Below are positions 7,771-17,942 of a DNA stretch of 64,000 nt, one piece after another. Under the pieces are notes generated by a model, which was not told where the DNA came from, did no database searches, and saw only the letters and a list, made by a program, of their open reading frames with translations. This DNA comes from 3107 sp965216225 (GTDB lineage Bacteria > Pseudomonadota > Alphaproteobacteria > Rhodobacterales > Rhodobacteraceae). Within the stretch, counting starts at the first letter, position 1. The number at the start of each line of letters is the position of its first letter. The stretch is taken from the NCBI GenBank assembly GCA_965216225.1, contig CBDCFF010000032.1:62001-126000 (forward strand), given 5' to 3'. The position numbers and the translations under genes are program-made.

Positions 7771-8403
7771 CTAAATCCTGCGCCAGGCACCGAGAACGCT
7801 GCCGATTGAGAGCTGAAGGACACTCTGAGGAGCGCGTCGTCTGTTCAAGGTTCGGTAAACGGTCGGTCTTGAAACGGAGAACAGTTCAGCAAGATCACTG
7901 ATGGAATACTCTCCCGTATCATGCATTCGGCAGAGTTCCTTTTGTTGTCTCTCCGATAGTTTCGGCTGTTTTCCGCGGAGCTTTCCCTTCGCCTTTGCGA
8001 TCGCCATGCCTTCGCGCGTGCGCATTCGGATGAGGTCGGCTTCGAACTCGGCGAAGGTGGCAAGGATGTTGAAGAACATCTTGCCCATCGGATCGGCGGG
8101 ATCGTGAACCACTGACCCCAGGGCGAGCTTGACGCCTCTGGATTTCAGCAGATCTGCGATGCTCCGTGCATCCGGCACGGATCTGGCCAGGCGATCCAGC
8201 TTTGGCACGACCAGCATGTCGCCCTCACGAAGGGCGGCGATGGCCTGATCCAGGCCAGGGCGTACCCGATTGGCGCCAGTCAGTCCGTGGTCCGTGTAGA
8301 TGCGGTCCTCACTGACACCGAGTTCAATCAGGGCTTGCCGCTGCGCCGACAGATCCTGCCTGTTGGTGGAACAGCGGGCGTATCCGATCTTCGCTGGTTT
8401 CAT
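7771..8403 (-). CDS. tnpR: Tn3-type serine resolvase/invertase
   Basis: 210 residues. The N-terminal catalytic domain reads KIGYARCSTNRQDLSAQRQAL with nucleophile S12, followed by VPKLDRLARSVPDA, the FFNILATFAEFEADLIRMRT dimerisation and E-helix region, and a C-terminal helix-turn-helix (YSISDLAELFSVSRPTVYRTL). This is the standard small resolvase layout of about 185-210 residues. The start at 8403 begins MKPAKIGYARC; upstream in-frame codons are non-conserved and would cover the putative res site. It probably belonged to the same Tn3-like unit as the transposase remnant at 397-1087 and looks intact. Confidence 0.92.
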   Translation of the reverse strand: MKPAKIGYARCSTNRQDLSAQRQALIELGVSEDRIYTDHGLTGANRVRPGLDQAIAALREGDMLVVPKLDRLARSVPDARSIADLLKSRGVKLALGSVVHDPADPMGKMFFNILATFAEFEADLIRMRTREGMAIAKAKGKLRGKQPKLSERQQKELCRMHDTGEYSISDLAELFSVSRPTVYRTLNRRRAPQSVLQLSIGSVLGAWRRI

Positions 8404-8410
8404 GGCGGGA

Positions 8411-8538
8411 CTGTACGAATAAGGGGCCCCTTCCGCAATTTCATTCGTACCAATCATATGAGACAGGTTAACACTCGTTTTGAAGGGGTGTCGGATCGGC
8501 ACGGAAACTGTCCGGTGATCGATCCCCTTACGGACAGG
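8411..8538. promoter_or_regulatory. Putative res site upstream of the resolvase
   Basis: Two dyads lie directly upstream of the resolvase start: GTACGAAT/ATTCGTAC (8413-8420 and 8443-8450) and CTGTCCG/CGGACAG (8508-8514 and 8531-8537). Resolvase genes normally carry a multi-subsite res region here, and these dyads fit that location. The subsite boundaries are inferred. Confidence 0.5.
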
Positions 8539-8601
8539 CATGATCATGAATGACGAGCACAAAACACCTCTGGCCGACAACGAATGTGAGCGTCCGTTGA
8601 A

Positions 8602-8901
8602 GCCGATCACGGCAAGCTGAAGCAGCTGATAAAGCCGGTGCGCGGTTTCAAGACGTTGAAATCGGCCTGTGCCACTATCAGGGGGTTCGAAGTCATGCGA
8701 GCGCTACGCAAGGGCCAGGGATCGGCTTTCAATCTCACGAACGACATGAACGGCGAAGTCCGGATGATCGAGCGGGCATTTGGCTTGGGCCGTTGCGGGT
8801 TATCCGAGGCGATGTCCATGCTCGAAAACCGTCTGGCAACATGAAGCCGGGAGCCAATTCTTAGCCAGATTGCCGGTCGCATGATAGTTTGCAACAGAGC
8901 C
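8602..8901 (+). mobile_element. IS6-family C-terminal remnant with terminal repeat
   Basis: Codons from 8602 give ADHGKLKQLIKPVRGFKTL followed by SACATIRGFEVMRALRKGQ, the conserved C-terminal part of IS6/IS26-type transposases, ending at a stop near 8844. The sequence TTTGCAACAGAGCC at 8888-8901 is the IS6-type terminal repeat (GGCTCTGTTGCAAA inverted), so the right end is intact. The catalytic domain and left end are missing. Confidence 0.85.
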
Positions 8902-9030
8902 CTCCGCATCGCCCCGATACCTGCTCAGCCATCGTGTCGGCGGTGAAAGCCCGATCCCCGGATCCCCGGCGGTATCTTTCCGCGTCCTGCCACCTGTCAG
9001 CCCCAACCGGACAAGGCCCCCCGCGCGCGC

Positions 9031-12000
9031 CTACCAGCGGATCGCGGCGCCGAGGTCGAGGCCGAGGTCGTGGGTGGGGCTGCCGGTCACACTCTCCTGC
9101 CGGATCGCCTCAAGGCCCAGATGCAGGTCCATCGGGCCGCTGCGGGCGAGGCCGAGCCGCCAGCCGACGCTGTATTCGCGACCCGTATCCGTCAGCCCGA
9201 ACCCGATCCCGCTGATCGCCACAAGCCGACCCGCCGCCATCGGAACCCCGTAGCCCAGCGTCGCATCGAAGCGCCGTTGCAGGTCGCCCTCAGCGCCAGC
9301 GTCCCCGGCGAGACCCTCCAGCGTCTGTTGCGCCAAAAGCGACGCCGCACCGCCTTCGGTCGCCGCCCCCACCCCGTGGCCCAGCGACAGCGACCAGCCG
9401 AGATCGCTGCCGGGCCGCTGATCCCAGGTCAGCGTCACCGACAGGCCACGCTCGCGGAAGTCCGACGCCGCGTGGTCCAGCAGCCCGCGCGCACTGAGCG
9501 CCGCGGTGATCCCGCGCGCCGGGTCGGCGAAGTCGAGGCTGACGCCGATGTCGGCGCCGAAACCGGTCTCCGCATCGCCGCCGTCGTGGCGCAGGCCGAC
9601 TTCGAGCCCCGGCGTCAGCGCCGCACCCGAGCCGAGGCGGAACCGTCGCGACCCGGTCAGACCCAGGAGCAGGCGCGTCACCCCGGAGGAGGTGGCATCA
9701 AGGCGACCCGCAACACCGCTCGCCGCGTCCGATGTGGTTCGGAGCGCCAGCGCGTCGGCCTCCCACGCCAGCACCACGCCTTCCGCGCCCGCCCCGAGGG
9801 CGCCGCGTGCGCCCACCGACCCCATCGTCAGCCCGATCCCGGCGCTCAGCGCGTCCTCGCCCGCAGGCGTCAACGTCAGCGTGCCGCGACCGTAACCGGC
9901 GACGCCCCACAGCGTCAGACGGTCGTTCACCCGGTGGCCAAGCCACGGATAGAGCCCGGTCAGCGTCGCCGAAATTCGGCCATCATCGCTCGTCGCACCA
10001 CCTGCCGCAGACGACCGGTAGTCGCCCTCGCCGCGCGAACGCGACAGCATCAGCCCGCCGCTGCGCTCGCCATTGCGCCAGTCGATGCCCAGCATCCCGC
10101 TCACCACTTCGCCGTCCAGCGACAGCGACCCGTCGCGCCCGTCGAAGCTCGTGACCGCCCCCCGGCCCCAGAGCGTGGCGGCACTGTCGCCGCCATCGCC
10201 GGTCAGCGCAAAGGCGCTGCCGGTGAGAAAATCGCGACCGGTCAGCGCCCGCGAACTGTAACCGCGCTCCGCAGCGCCATCCCGACCGTCCCCGATGTCA
10301 TCCCAGGCATTCCCGGTGGCATTCCCGGCGCCGAAAAAGCTCTCGCCCAACGCCGCGAAGTCGGCCTTCGCAGCCGCCCGAGCCTCCGCAGACCCACGCC
10401 CCGGCGCGATGGCGATCGTCTGACCGGCCAACTGTCCGGCAAGACCCGCCACCGGCGCCGCCGCCATCCGCGCCTGCGCCGCCTCCACCACCTGCTCCGA
10501 CACCGTGCGCCCGAAACGCGGCAACCACGCCGCAACCGACGCGGTCCGGTCGGCGGGGGTGTTGCGCATCACCGTCAGCGTGTAGTCCCGCGTGTCGGCG
10601 TTCTCTGCCGTCACCGTCAGCACGATCTCGTTCGCGCCCTCCATCAGACCGGAAACCGTAATGATCCCGTCGCTGAAATCGCTGTCGGCAATCGCCGTCC
10701 CGCCCAGAGTGACGGCGCTGACCGTCGCATTGCTGTCGGTCGGCGTCGCGCTCAGCGTCACCGTGTCCACAGCGTTCGCCACATCCAGCGAGGGCGAGGC
10801 GAGGTCGATGGTGTGATCGCTCGTCCCGTCATTGACCGTCAACTCGCTCAGCGTCGCGTCGTCGGAGGGCGGGTCGATTGCGGACCCCCGGAGCCGTACA
10901 AGAAAGGCGATGACGTTGTTGACGGTACCCCAAGCGCTCGCTCCGCTTTTCTGTCTGCCCGCGTCCGCGATGGTCCAGCCCGCAAGCCCGTCGGCGTCTT
11001 CGCCATCCTCTTCCGTCGTCTCGACGCCATAGCGCCCCGCCTCGGCGGTGTTGTCGTTCGCCATCACCACGAAATAGCTGGTGTCACTTGCGAGCATCGC
11101 GCCCGCCGGTGCGCCGAAGGTGATTTCGCCCAAAGCCACCGACGCCAGTGGGGTCAGGGTGTGGAGCACCGTATTGACCGGATCGTCGCCGCTGCCGCTG
11201 GCGGCCCTTATGGTGATCACCGGCATCGCGCCCGCGTCCACACGGTCCAGGCTGATCGTCACATCGTTCAGGATGTAGCCGCCGGAGTTGCTTCCCGTCG
11301 TGAATCTCTGGGCGAACTGTCGCTGGGCACCACCGAGATTCCCCACGTTCACGCCACCGTCATGGTTCTGCCCGATGTTGCTGACCAGCGTCGTCGCGGG
11401 CGTCGTCGCGGGCGGCGGCGGGGCGGATCCGGCCACCGTGAAGACCTGCGAAAGCCCGTACATGGGGCGGTTGGCAGTGTTTGGCGCGCTGGAGAGGCTG
11501 CTGAGGGGGCCGTGGGTGCTGAGGATGTTGGAGTCGGGCCTGCCGACGCGCACGAAAGACGCACCCAGCCCCCCCAGCCCCAGCGATGCAGACCCGGAGA
11601 ACGACTCGGTGCCGTCGTCATCGCAGCCGGTGAGGGGATAGTTGCCGGTCATGGAGGTATCGGGGCCGTCGGTGCCGGACTCGTTCTTGTCGTTGGCCTC
11701 ATCGTCCCATGTGCCGTCGTAGAAATCCGCGTAGTCGTCGGCGATCTTGTTCCCGTCCAGCCAATAGATCGGCACGCCCGCGCCGGTGGTGGCGGTGTTG
11801 TCGCGGGCGTCGGTGTCGGGGGTGCAGCCGACCACCCGGAAGCCCGGACTGTAGGTCTGAATGTCGGTATGTCCGGCGGTGGCGCGGTCCTGAACGAAGG
11901 TGTTATAGGTCGCGATGTCGGTGGCGGAACCGTTGCGCTTGGTGGAGGACAGGAAGATGAGCCGGAAACCGTCGCCAGCGCCAAGGCCGGAGGGGATCAG

Positions 12001-15000
12001 GCTCCAGTTATTGGGAACCTCGACCCCGGCGGGCGGCGGCGGCGGCGGCATGGCGCGCGTCACCGTCACCGTGTAGGGCTGCATGGTGGTGGTGTCCTCC
12101 GCCGTCACCGTCACAACGATGATGTTGGGGCCCTCCACCAGATCGGAAACCGTAATGATCCCGTCGTTGAAATCGGTGTCGGCAATCCCGGTCCCGCCCA
12201 GGGTAACGGTGCTGACCACCGCGCCATCATCGGCCCGCATCGCCGTCAGCGTCACCTCGTCCACAGCGTTGGCCACATCCGCCGTGTAGATGAACGTGCC
12301 CGACGCGAAGGCCGGGGCCAGGGTCAGGTCATTCGTCCCGTCATTGACCGTCAGCCCGCTCAGCGTCGCGTCGTCGGAGGCGGGAGCGCCGCCGCCCTGC
12401 ATCACCATTTTCACGGCAATGGTCTGTCTGTCCGACCAACTCAATCCGGTCGAAAACCAATCCACGGTCCTGTCGTTGTTTGACAATGACCCATCCGACA
12501 GGGCGAAGGATGCGCCGTCAGCCTGGAACGTCAGATCGTCTATCGTGGTTTGCGTGAACGCCGGCGTCACGGTGATTTGCAGGTTGCCGGAAGAAGTCAC
12601 CCGGATGACATTGAAGCTGTACGTCACTCCGTCATATATGAAATCGGAATCGGTTATGGTGCCGATCTCGGGAGACCGGTCAGGCCACACCCCGACCAGT
12701 GTGGAAAGGGTTCCGGTCATGATGCTGGCCGACCACACATCGGTCGGCGGCGGCGGCGTGCGCGTCACCATCAGCGTGTAGGTCTGCGTGCTGTCGTCCT
12801 CCGCCGTTACCACCACATTGATGACGGTCTCGCCCACGTCGAGCGCGACCTGATGGCCAGTCGTGTTCGTGTCGTCGTCGGAGATTGCCACGTCGTTCTC
12901 ATCGAGGTACGCGACCGTCGCATTGCTGTCGCTCAACATCGGCATGATGGTGATCGAGGTCACGGCGTTCTCCACCGACACCGCATAATCGAACGTGCCC
13001 GCCGCGAAGGTCGGCGGGTCCAGGGTCAGATCGCTCGTCCCGTCATTGACCGTCAGCCCGCTCAGCATCGCGTCGGTGGAGGGCGGGGTGGCGTTCACCG
13101 TGCCCCTGACGGCAATCTGTAACTTATCATTACTCGAAGCCCAGACTGCGCCGTTCATGTTCCGCGACCACGAATCGTCGGCGATGCCCCAGTCGCTCTC
13201 CGCCCCCGAGTCCTCGGCATTATTGTCCGTGAAGTTCAGGCCGTATCCTGAGCTGGCGCCTGATGCCGTGTCCTCGAACACCACGAAATAACCGGTGGCC
13301 GGGTCAAGGGTCGCACCGGACGGCGCGGTGAAGGTGTTGATCGCGTCGTCGGCAAGCGTTCCCGGATTGGTCAGCACGTACAGGGGGGTGCCGGGATTGC
13401 CGGATGTGGTCGTGTAGATTCTCACCCTTGGCGAAGAAAGCAGTTTGAAATCATTTGCCAGGACATCAATCGCCGAGAGCGTATAGCCGCCCGCATTGTC
13501 GCCCGTCGTGAACTGCTGCGCCTGAGTGAGCTTGAGAGCACCCGAGACGCCGACAACCCGGCTGTTGTTGTGGCTGGTCTGCCCGGTGTTGCTGACCAGC
13601 GCATCGGCGGGCGGCGTCACCGCCATCGCCCGCGTCACCGTCACCGTGTAGGTCTCGGTGGACATGTCCTCCGCCGTCACCTTCACCTTGATGACGGTCT
13701 CGCCCACGTCGAGCGCGACCTGAAGGCCGGTCGTGTTCGTGTCGGCGTCGGTGATCATCATGCCCGAGTCGTTCTGAATCTCGAACGCCGCGTTCACGTC
13801 GTCGCTCCGCTCCGGCGTGATGGTGATTGAGGTCACGTCGTTCAAAACATTCGCGGTATAGGTGATCAACGTCGGCACGAACGTCTCGTTCAGCGGGATC
13901 GCGGTGCCGTCCGAGGCATTCGCCAGCGACAGATCGCTCAGCGTTGCGTCGTCGGAGGGGGGCTCGACCAGCCAGACCGCGACGGGGACGCCGGCGGGCC
14001 AGGTCGCGTCGAGGCCGGTATTTTCCCACTGTCTGCCAAGGGCGGTCATGTTATCCGCATCAATGAAAGGATACTCGTCGCCATCGACCACCAGAATCAG
14101 GGCCTGTGTCGCGGTGGTCAGGCCGGTGTCAAACTGGATGTCCAGCCGCCCGAGAGACGTTCCCGCCGTAGGGGAGAAGAAGGTATTCAGGCTGGTGATC
14201 GTGTAATCCACGCTGTCATGCGTGAACGAGTCCTCGCTCAGCGTGGCCGGGTTGGAGCAGACCTGCGACGGGTCGGTGGTGATGGTGCAACCCAGTACGT
14301 CCGAAAAGGTAACCGGCGTCAGCACCGCCGACCAGACCGCATCGGCGGGCGGCGTCAGCAGCGGCGCATGGCGCGTCACCGTCACCGTGTAATCCTGCGT
14401 GGTGGTGGTGTCCTCCGCCGTCACCGTCACAACGATGGTGTTGTCGCCCTCCAGCAGCGAGGGAACCGTGATCCCGTTGCTGAAATCGTCGTCGACAATA
14501 ATGTTCCCGCCCAGGGTAACAGTGCTGACCGTCGCGCCATCATCGGTCGGCGTCGCCGTCAGCATCACCGTGTCCACAGCGTTGCCCACACCCGCCGCAT
14601 AATCGAGCGTGCCCGAGGCGAAGGCCGGGGCCAGCCTGACCGCGCCGCCCGAATCATCCGCCAGCGTCAGCGCGCTCAGGGTCGCGTCGTCGGAGCGGAC
14701 GAGCACAACACCGTCAAGGCGCATCTGCAAAGCATTGGCGAAGTCGTTCCACGTTCCCGAGGCGCGCCTGCGCGCGTCATCGGCGATGGTCCAGCCGATA
14801 ATCCCGGTTTCGCCGTTGGAAGGGGTTGTCGCAACGGACCTGCTGCCGCTGGGGCCGGTGACGTAGACGAAGTAGTCCGTGTCGGCCTCCAGCGTTGCGT
14901 CGGCTTGCTGTACGGTGTAGGTCCGTTCTCCGGTGGCTGACCCGCTCGGGGGCGTGAGCGAGTACAGGGGCGTGTTCGCCGGGTTGTTCCCGTTCGAGGC

Positions 15001-16719
15001 CACCTCATGGATGCCAACGTTGATGTCGCTGGAGGTGCCGTTTGCAACGATGGTCACAGACGACAGCAGATAGTCGTTGTCGGGTTCGACCGTGAATCGC
15101 TGGGCCATGATTGTGCTTGTAGTGACACTTGTCGACCCGCCGCCGGATTGGATGTTGGAAACCAGCGCGGGGGGCATGGCCCGCGTCACCGTCACCGTGT
15201 AGGTCTGCGTGGTGCTGTCGTCCTCCGCCGTCACCGTCACCATCAGGGCGGTCGCCCCTTCGCTCAGGCTGAACGTCGCCACCCCCGGCGTGGCCGCGTT
15301 GCTGTCGTCGGCGATGGCCACCGTCGCCACCATGTCGGTCGCCGTCGCGCTCAGCGTCACCTCGTCCACGCCGTTCGCCACATCCACCGTATAGGCGGTC
15401 GTGCCCGCCGCGAACGTCTCATTGAACTCGATGGGGCTGCCGCCGTCCGAGGCATCCGCCAGCGTCAGCGCGCTCAGCGTCGCATCGTCGGAGCGGACGA
15501 ACACAACACCCTCAAGGCGCACCTGCAAAGCCCGGCTGCCGGTAGACCACGATGCAGCAGCACCACCGGAGGGGGTGGAGCGCACACGGTAGGTATCGGC
15601 GACCTCCCAGCCGGCAATCCCGATTTCGCTGTCGGAACTGGTTGTCTCAAGGAGCCTGCCGGTGGAGGAGCCGGTGACGAGGACGAAGTAGTCCTCGCCT
15701 GCCTCCAGCGTTGCGTCGTTGGACTGTACGGTGTGGGTCCGGTCTCCGGCGCCTGACCCGCTCGGGCGCGAGAGCAGGTGCAGGGCCGTGTCCGCCGGGT
15801 TGACGCCGTCCACCTCATGGATGGCGACGTCGACGCCGCCGGACGACGTGCCACCTACCCTTACGGTCACAGACGACAGCAGATAGGAGTCGGCGGGTCC
15901 GACCGTGAATCGCTGGGCTACAATTACGTTCGAGGCGCCCCCGACGCCTTGCGACCCGACGAGGCTGTTCGTGATGGTGGAAACCAGAGTGCGGACCGGA
16001 TTGGGATCGGGGACCGCGTAGCCCTTGATCGCCACGAGCGGGAACTCCTCCAGTTCGGTCCAGCTGGACAACAGTATGGAGAACAACCCGAGGCCGATTC
16101 CCCAGCCAGCCGCCGCCCCGGCATCCGCCATGCTGGAACTCGTCGTCGACCATAAGTAGGTTGGGGGGGGGAAGCTGGACTCGGTGGCGACCACGAAATA
16201 CAGTGTCCCCGATTCCAGTTCGATGTTCCCCGCAGGCGCGGAGAAGGTGTTGACCCCGTTGCTGAACACGGCGGGAGCGACGAGTGCGGTGCAGTTGCTG
16301 GCGTTGATGCTGGTGCTGGGCCTGTCGTTGGAGTCCTCCGGGCAGACCCACAGGTCCGGCGCGTCGCTGCTGCTGCCGCCGGTCCTGTTCATGTTAACCG
16401 CCACTTCGGTCAGCACATAGCCGGGCGGATTGTCGCCGGTCTCAAAGCCGATCGCCAATGACTGGGTTGGCGATACCGTCAGCGTGGTTGGCAGGGCAGT
16501 CTGCCCGATGTTGCTGACCAGCGTCGTCTCGGTCTGCGCCTGCGCCTGAAGCGGCAGGGCGACGAGGGCGACGAGGGCGACGAGGGCCAGCAGCCCCGCC
16601 GCCACCCATGACGCCCGGCGCTGTGTGCGGGCAGGAGCTTGCCGCCCCAACCACGCCATCGCCGCCCGCAGCCACGCCCGGCACCCCCGTAGGCTGCGTT
16701 CAAAGCGGTAACACTGCAT
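9031..16719 (-). CDS. Giant modular surface protein with autotransporter-like C-terminal barrel
   Basis: 2562 residues. A long basic N-terminal leader ends in a hydrophobic core (AGLLALVALVALVALPLQA) and a probable signal-peptidase site near residue 60. The body alternates two module types. Cadherin-like beta-sandwich repeats starting SDDATLSxLT lie near residues 410, 675, 924, 1217, 1450 and 1953; LVSN...QRFTTG modules of the choice-of-anchor R type lie near 65, 240, 520, 1040 and 1780. From about 2060 (PRFGRTVSEQVVEAAQARM) to the end is a glycine-rich, alternating region finishing LGLDLGAAIRW, with the terminal aromatic residue typical of outer-membrane barrels. Likely a type V-secreted adhesin; the passenger ligand is unknown. 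The ATG at 16719 has AGGGG upstream. The gene stands alone between mobile elements. Confidence 0.85.
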   Translation of the reverse strand: MQCYRFERSLRGCRAWLRAAMAWLGRQAPARTQRRASWVAAGLLALVALVALVALPLQAQAQTETTLVSNIGQTALPTTLTVSPTQSLAIGFETGDNPPGYVLTEVAVNMNRTGGSSSDAPDLWVCPEDSNDRPSTSINASNCTALVAPAVFSNGVNTFSAPAGNIELESGTLYFVVATESSFPPPTYLWSTTSSSMADAGAAAGWGIGLGLFSILLSSWTELEEFPLVAIKGYAVPDPNPVRTLVSTITNSLVGSQGVGGASNVIVAQRFTVGPADSYLLSSVTVRVGGTSSGGVDVAIHEVDGVNPADTALHLLSRPSGSGAGDRTHTVQSNDATLEAGEDYFVLVTGSSTGRLLETTSSDSEIGIAGWEVADTYRVRSTPSGGAAASWSTGSRALQVRLEGVVFVRSDDATLSALTLADASDGGSPIEFNETFAAGTTAYTVDVANGVDEVTLSATATDMVATVAIADDSNAATPGVATFSLSEGATALMVTVTAEDDSTTQTYTVTVTRAMPPALVSNIQSGGGSTSVTTSTIMAQRFTVEPDNDYLLSSVTIVANGTSSDINVGIHEVASNGNNPANTPLYSLTPPSGSATGERTYTVQQADATLEADTDYFVYVTGPSGSRSVATTPSNGETGIIGWTIADDARRRASGTWNDFANALQMRLDGVVLVRSDDATLSALTLADDSGGAVRLAPAFASGTLDYAAGVGNAVDTVMLTATPTDDGATVSTVTLGGNIIVDDDFSNGITVPSLLEGDNTIVVTVTAEDTTTTQDYTVTVTRHAPLLTPPADAVWSAVLTPVTFSDVLGCTITTDPSQVCSNPATLSEDSFTHDSVDYTITSLNTFFSPTAGTSLGRLDIQFDTGLTTATQALILVVDGDEYPFIDADNMTALGRQWENTGLDATWPAGVPVAVWLVEPPSDDATLSDLSLANASDGTAIPLNETFVPTLITYTANVLNDVTSITITPERSDDVNAAFEIQNDSGMMITDADTNTTGLQVALDVGETVIKVKVTAEDMSTETYTVTVTRAMAVTPPADALVSNTGQTSHNNSRVVGVSGALKLTQAQQFTTGDNAGGYTLSAIDVLANDFKLLSSPRVRIYTTTSGNPGTPLYVLTNPGTLADDAINTFTAPSGATLDPATGYFVVFEDTASGASSGYGLNFTDNNAEDSGAESDWGIADDSWSRNMNGAVWASSNDKLQIAVRGTVNATPPSTDAMLSGLTVNDGTSDLTLDPPTFAAGTFDYAVSVENAVTSITIMPMLSDSNATVAYLDENDVAISDDDTNTTGHQVALDVGETVINVVVTAEDDSTQTYTLMVTRTPPPPTDVWSASIMTGTLSTLVGVWPDRSPEIGTITDSDFIYDGVTYSFNVIRVTSSGNLQITVTPAFTQTTIDDLTFQADGASFALSDGSLSNNDRTVDWFSTGLSWSDRQTIAVKMVMQGGGAPASDDATLSGLTVNDGTNDLTLAPAFASGTFIYTADVANAVDEVTLTAMRADDGAVVSTVTLGGTGIADTDFNDGIITVSDLVEGPNIIVVTVTAEDTTTMQPYTVTVTRAMPPPPPPAGVEVPNNWSLIPSGLGAGDGFRLIFLSSTKRNGSATDIATYNTFVQDRATAGHTDIQTYSPGFRVVGCTPDTDARDNTATTGAGVPIYWLDGNKIADDYADFYDGTWDDEANDKNESGTDGPDTSMTGNYPLTGCDDDGTESFSGSASLGLGGLGASFVRVGRPDSNILSTHGPLSSLSSAPNTANRPMYGLSQVFTVAGSAPPPPATTPATTLVSNIGQNHDGGVNVGNLGGAQRQFAQRFTTGSNSGGYILNDVTISLDRVDAGAMPVITIRAASGSGDDPVNTVLHTLTPLASVALGEITFGAPAGAMLASDTSYFVVMANDNTAEAGRYGVETTEEDGEDADGLAGWTIADAGRQKSGASAWGTVNNVIAFLVRLRGSAIDPPSDDATLSELTVNDGTSDHTIDLASPSLDVANAVDTVTLSATPTDSNATVSAVTLGGTAIADSDFSDGIITVSGLMEGANEIVLTVTAENADTRDYTLTVMRNTPADRTASVAAWLPRFGRTVSEQVVEAAQARMAAAPVAGLAGQLAGQTIAIAPGRGSAEARAAAKADFAALGESFFGAGNATGNAWDDIGDGRDGAAERGYSSRALTGRDFLTGSAFALTGDGGDSAATLWGRGAVTSFDGRDGSLSLDGEVVSGMLGIDWRNGERSGGLMLSRSRGEGDYRSSAAGGATSDDGRISATLTGLYPWLGHRVNDRLTLWGVAGYGRGTLTLTPAGEDALSAGIGLTMGSVGARGALGAGAEGVVLAWEADALALRTTSDAASGVAGRLDATSSGVTRLLLGLTGSRRFRLGSGAALTPGLEVGLRHDGGDAETGFGADIGVSLDFADPARGITAALSARGLLDHAASDFRERGLSVTLTWDQRPGSDLGWSLSLGHGVGAATEGGAASLLAQQTLEGLAGDAGAEGDLQRRFDATLGYGVPMAAGRLVAISGIGFGLTDTGREYSVGWRLGLARSGPMDLHLGLEAIRQESVTGSPTHDLGLDLGAAIRW
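16561..16587. repeat. Three tandem 9-bp repeats in the signal-peptide coding region
   Basis: GACGAGGGC occurs three times head to tail and encodes the Val-Ala-Leu repeats in the hydrophobic core of the adhesin leader. Because the unit is 9 bp, copy-number change would lengthen or shorten the core without shifting frame. Confidence 0.85.
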
Positions 16720-17060
16720 GGCCTGCCCCTTGCTCCTGGGTATTCGGAATATCCTGTCGGGTCAGGATGACATGGTCGCGCCCGGCTTGTCAACGTTCTG
16801 CCCGGCAGTTTCCTGCGGTTGGTTCCGTGTGTGCCGATTCCCCTGTCGGTCATGGAATTCAGCTTGTTCCGGGTTGCACTTCGGGATGGAACAACGAGGG
16901 CGCATCCGCGCAGCGCGTCCTCGCTGACAATGCCTGTGCGCGCCGCGCCGGCCGCGAGGCGATCCGGGGCCGTCATCGCGACAGGATCATGCGAAAGGCC
17001 GCCGGGGGCCACTTCCGGGTCGGGCAGTGCCTTGGCACGATGAAACGGCTCTTCGGGCGG
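16720..17060. other. Intergenic region upstream of the giant adhesin
   Basis: 341 bp between the adhesin start and the IS256 terminal repeat. It must hold the adhesin promoter, but no convincing -35/-10 pair was identified and no gene is recognised. Confidence 0.5.
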
Positions 17061-17942
17061 GAGTGTCCTGAATTCTGTGTATGTGTCCCGGTCCATGGGG
17101 GTTTCAAATACAGTCACGCATTGAAGCGCTCGTCGAACATAATAGCGAACTGGTTGCGGGCTGCAAACCATTCCCGAACATTCCTGCCGCCTTTCTCGAA
17201 GTTGCGGATGGCCAGATAGATCAGCTTTGTTGCGGCCTGATCGGTCGGGAACGATCCGCGGGTCTTGATTGATTTGCGGATCACCCGGTTCAGGCTCTCG
17301 ATGGCGTTGGTGGTGTAGATGATCTTTCGGATCGCCGGATCGAAGGCGAAGAACGGGATTACTTCCTGCCATGCCCGTCGCCAGGCCGGGGCGATGGAGG
17401 CGTATTTACCGGCCCATTTTTTCTCGAACGCGTCCAGTTCATCGGCGGCCTGATCGGCGGTGGCGGCGCTGTAAATCCGGCGCAGATCGGCGGCCACTCC
17501 CTTGCGGTCTTTCCATAACTTCTGCGAGCAGAAGTTCAGGGAGTGGCGCACCAGGTGGACAATGCAGGTTTGCACCGTGGTCTGCGCAAAGGCGGCGGTG
17601 ATCGCCTCCGGGAAGCCTTTGAGCCCGTCAACGACGGCGATCAGAATGTCCTGGACACCCCGGTTCTTCAGCACGTTCATCACCGACAACCAGAATTTGG
17701 CCCCCTCGTTATCAGCGATCCACAGGCCCAGGACCTCGCGCACGCCGTCCCGGCTGACCCCCAGGGCGATGTAGATGGCCTTGTTCTTCACCATGCGGCT
17801 GTCGGCGTCGCGGATCTTCACCCGCAGCGCGTCGAAGATCACGATCGGATACATCCGCTCCAGCGCCCGGCTTTGCCAGTCGCGCACCTCGTCGTGCACG
17901 GCGTCGGTGACGCGGCTGATCAAATCCGGCGAGACCAGCAGA
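17061..17942 (-). mobile_element. IS256-family element, right part only
   Basis: Begins with the terminal repeat GAGTGTCCTGAATTCTGTG and carries the C-terminal two thirds of the IS256 transposase on the minus strand. At 17942/17943 it is replaced by the end of an IS481 element. The missing left part of IS256 is not found on the far side of IS481, so this is not a simple insertion but an insertion plus deletion, or recombination between copies. Confidence 0.88.

Noticed and set aside
9070..12483. 1137-codon plus-strand ORF
   Set aside because: Shadow of the giant adhesin gene in a GC-rich region; Arg/His/Pro-rich with no domain.
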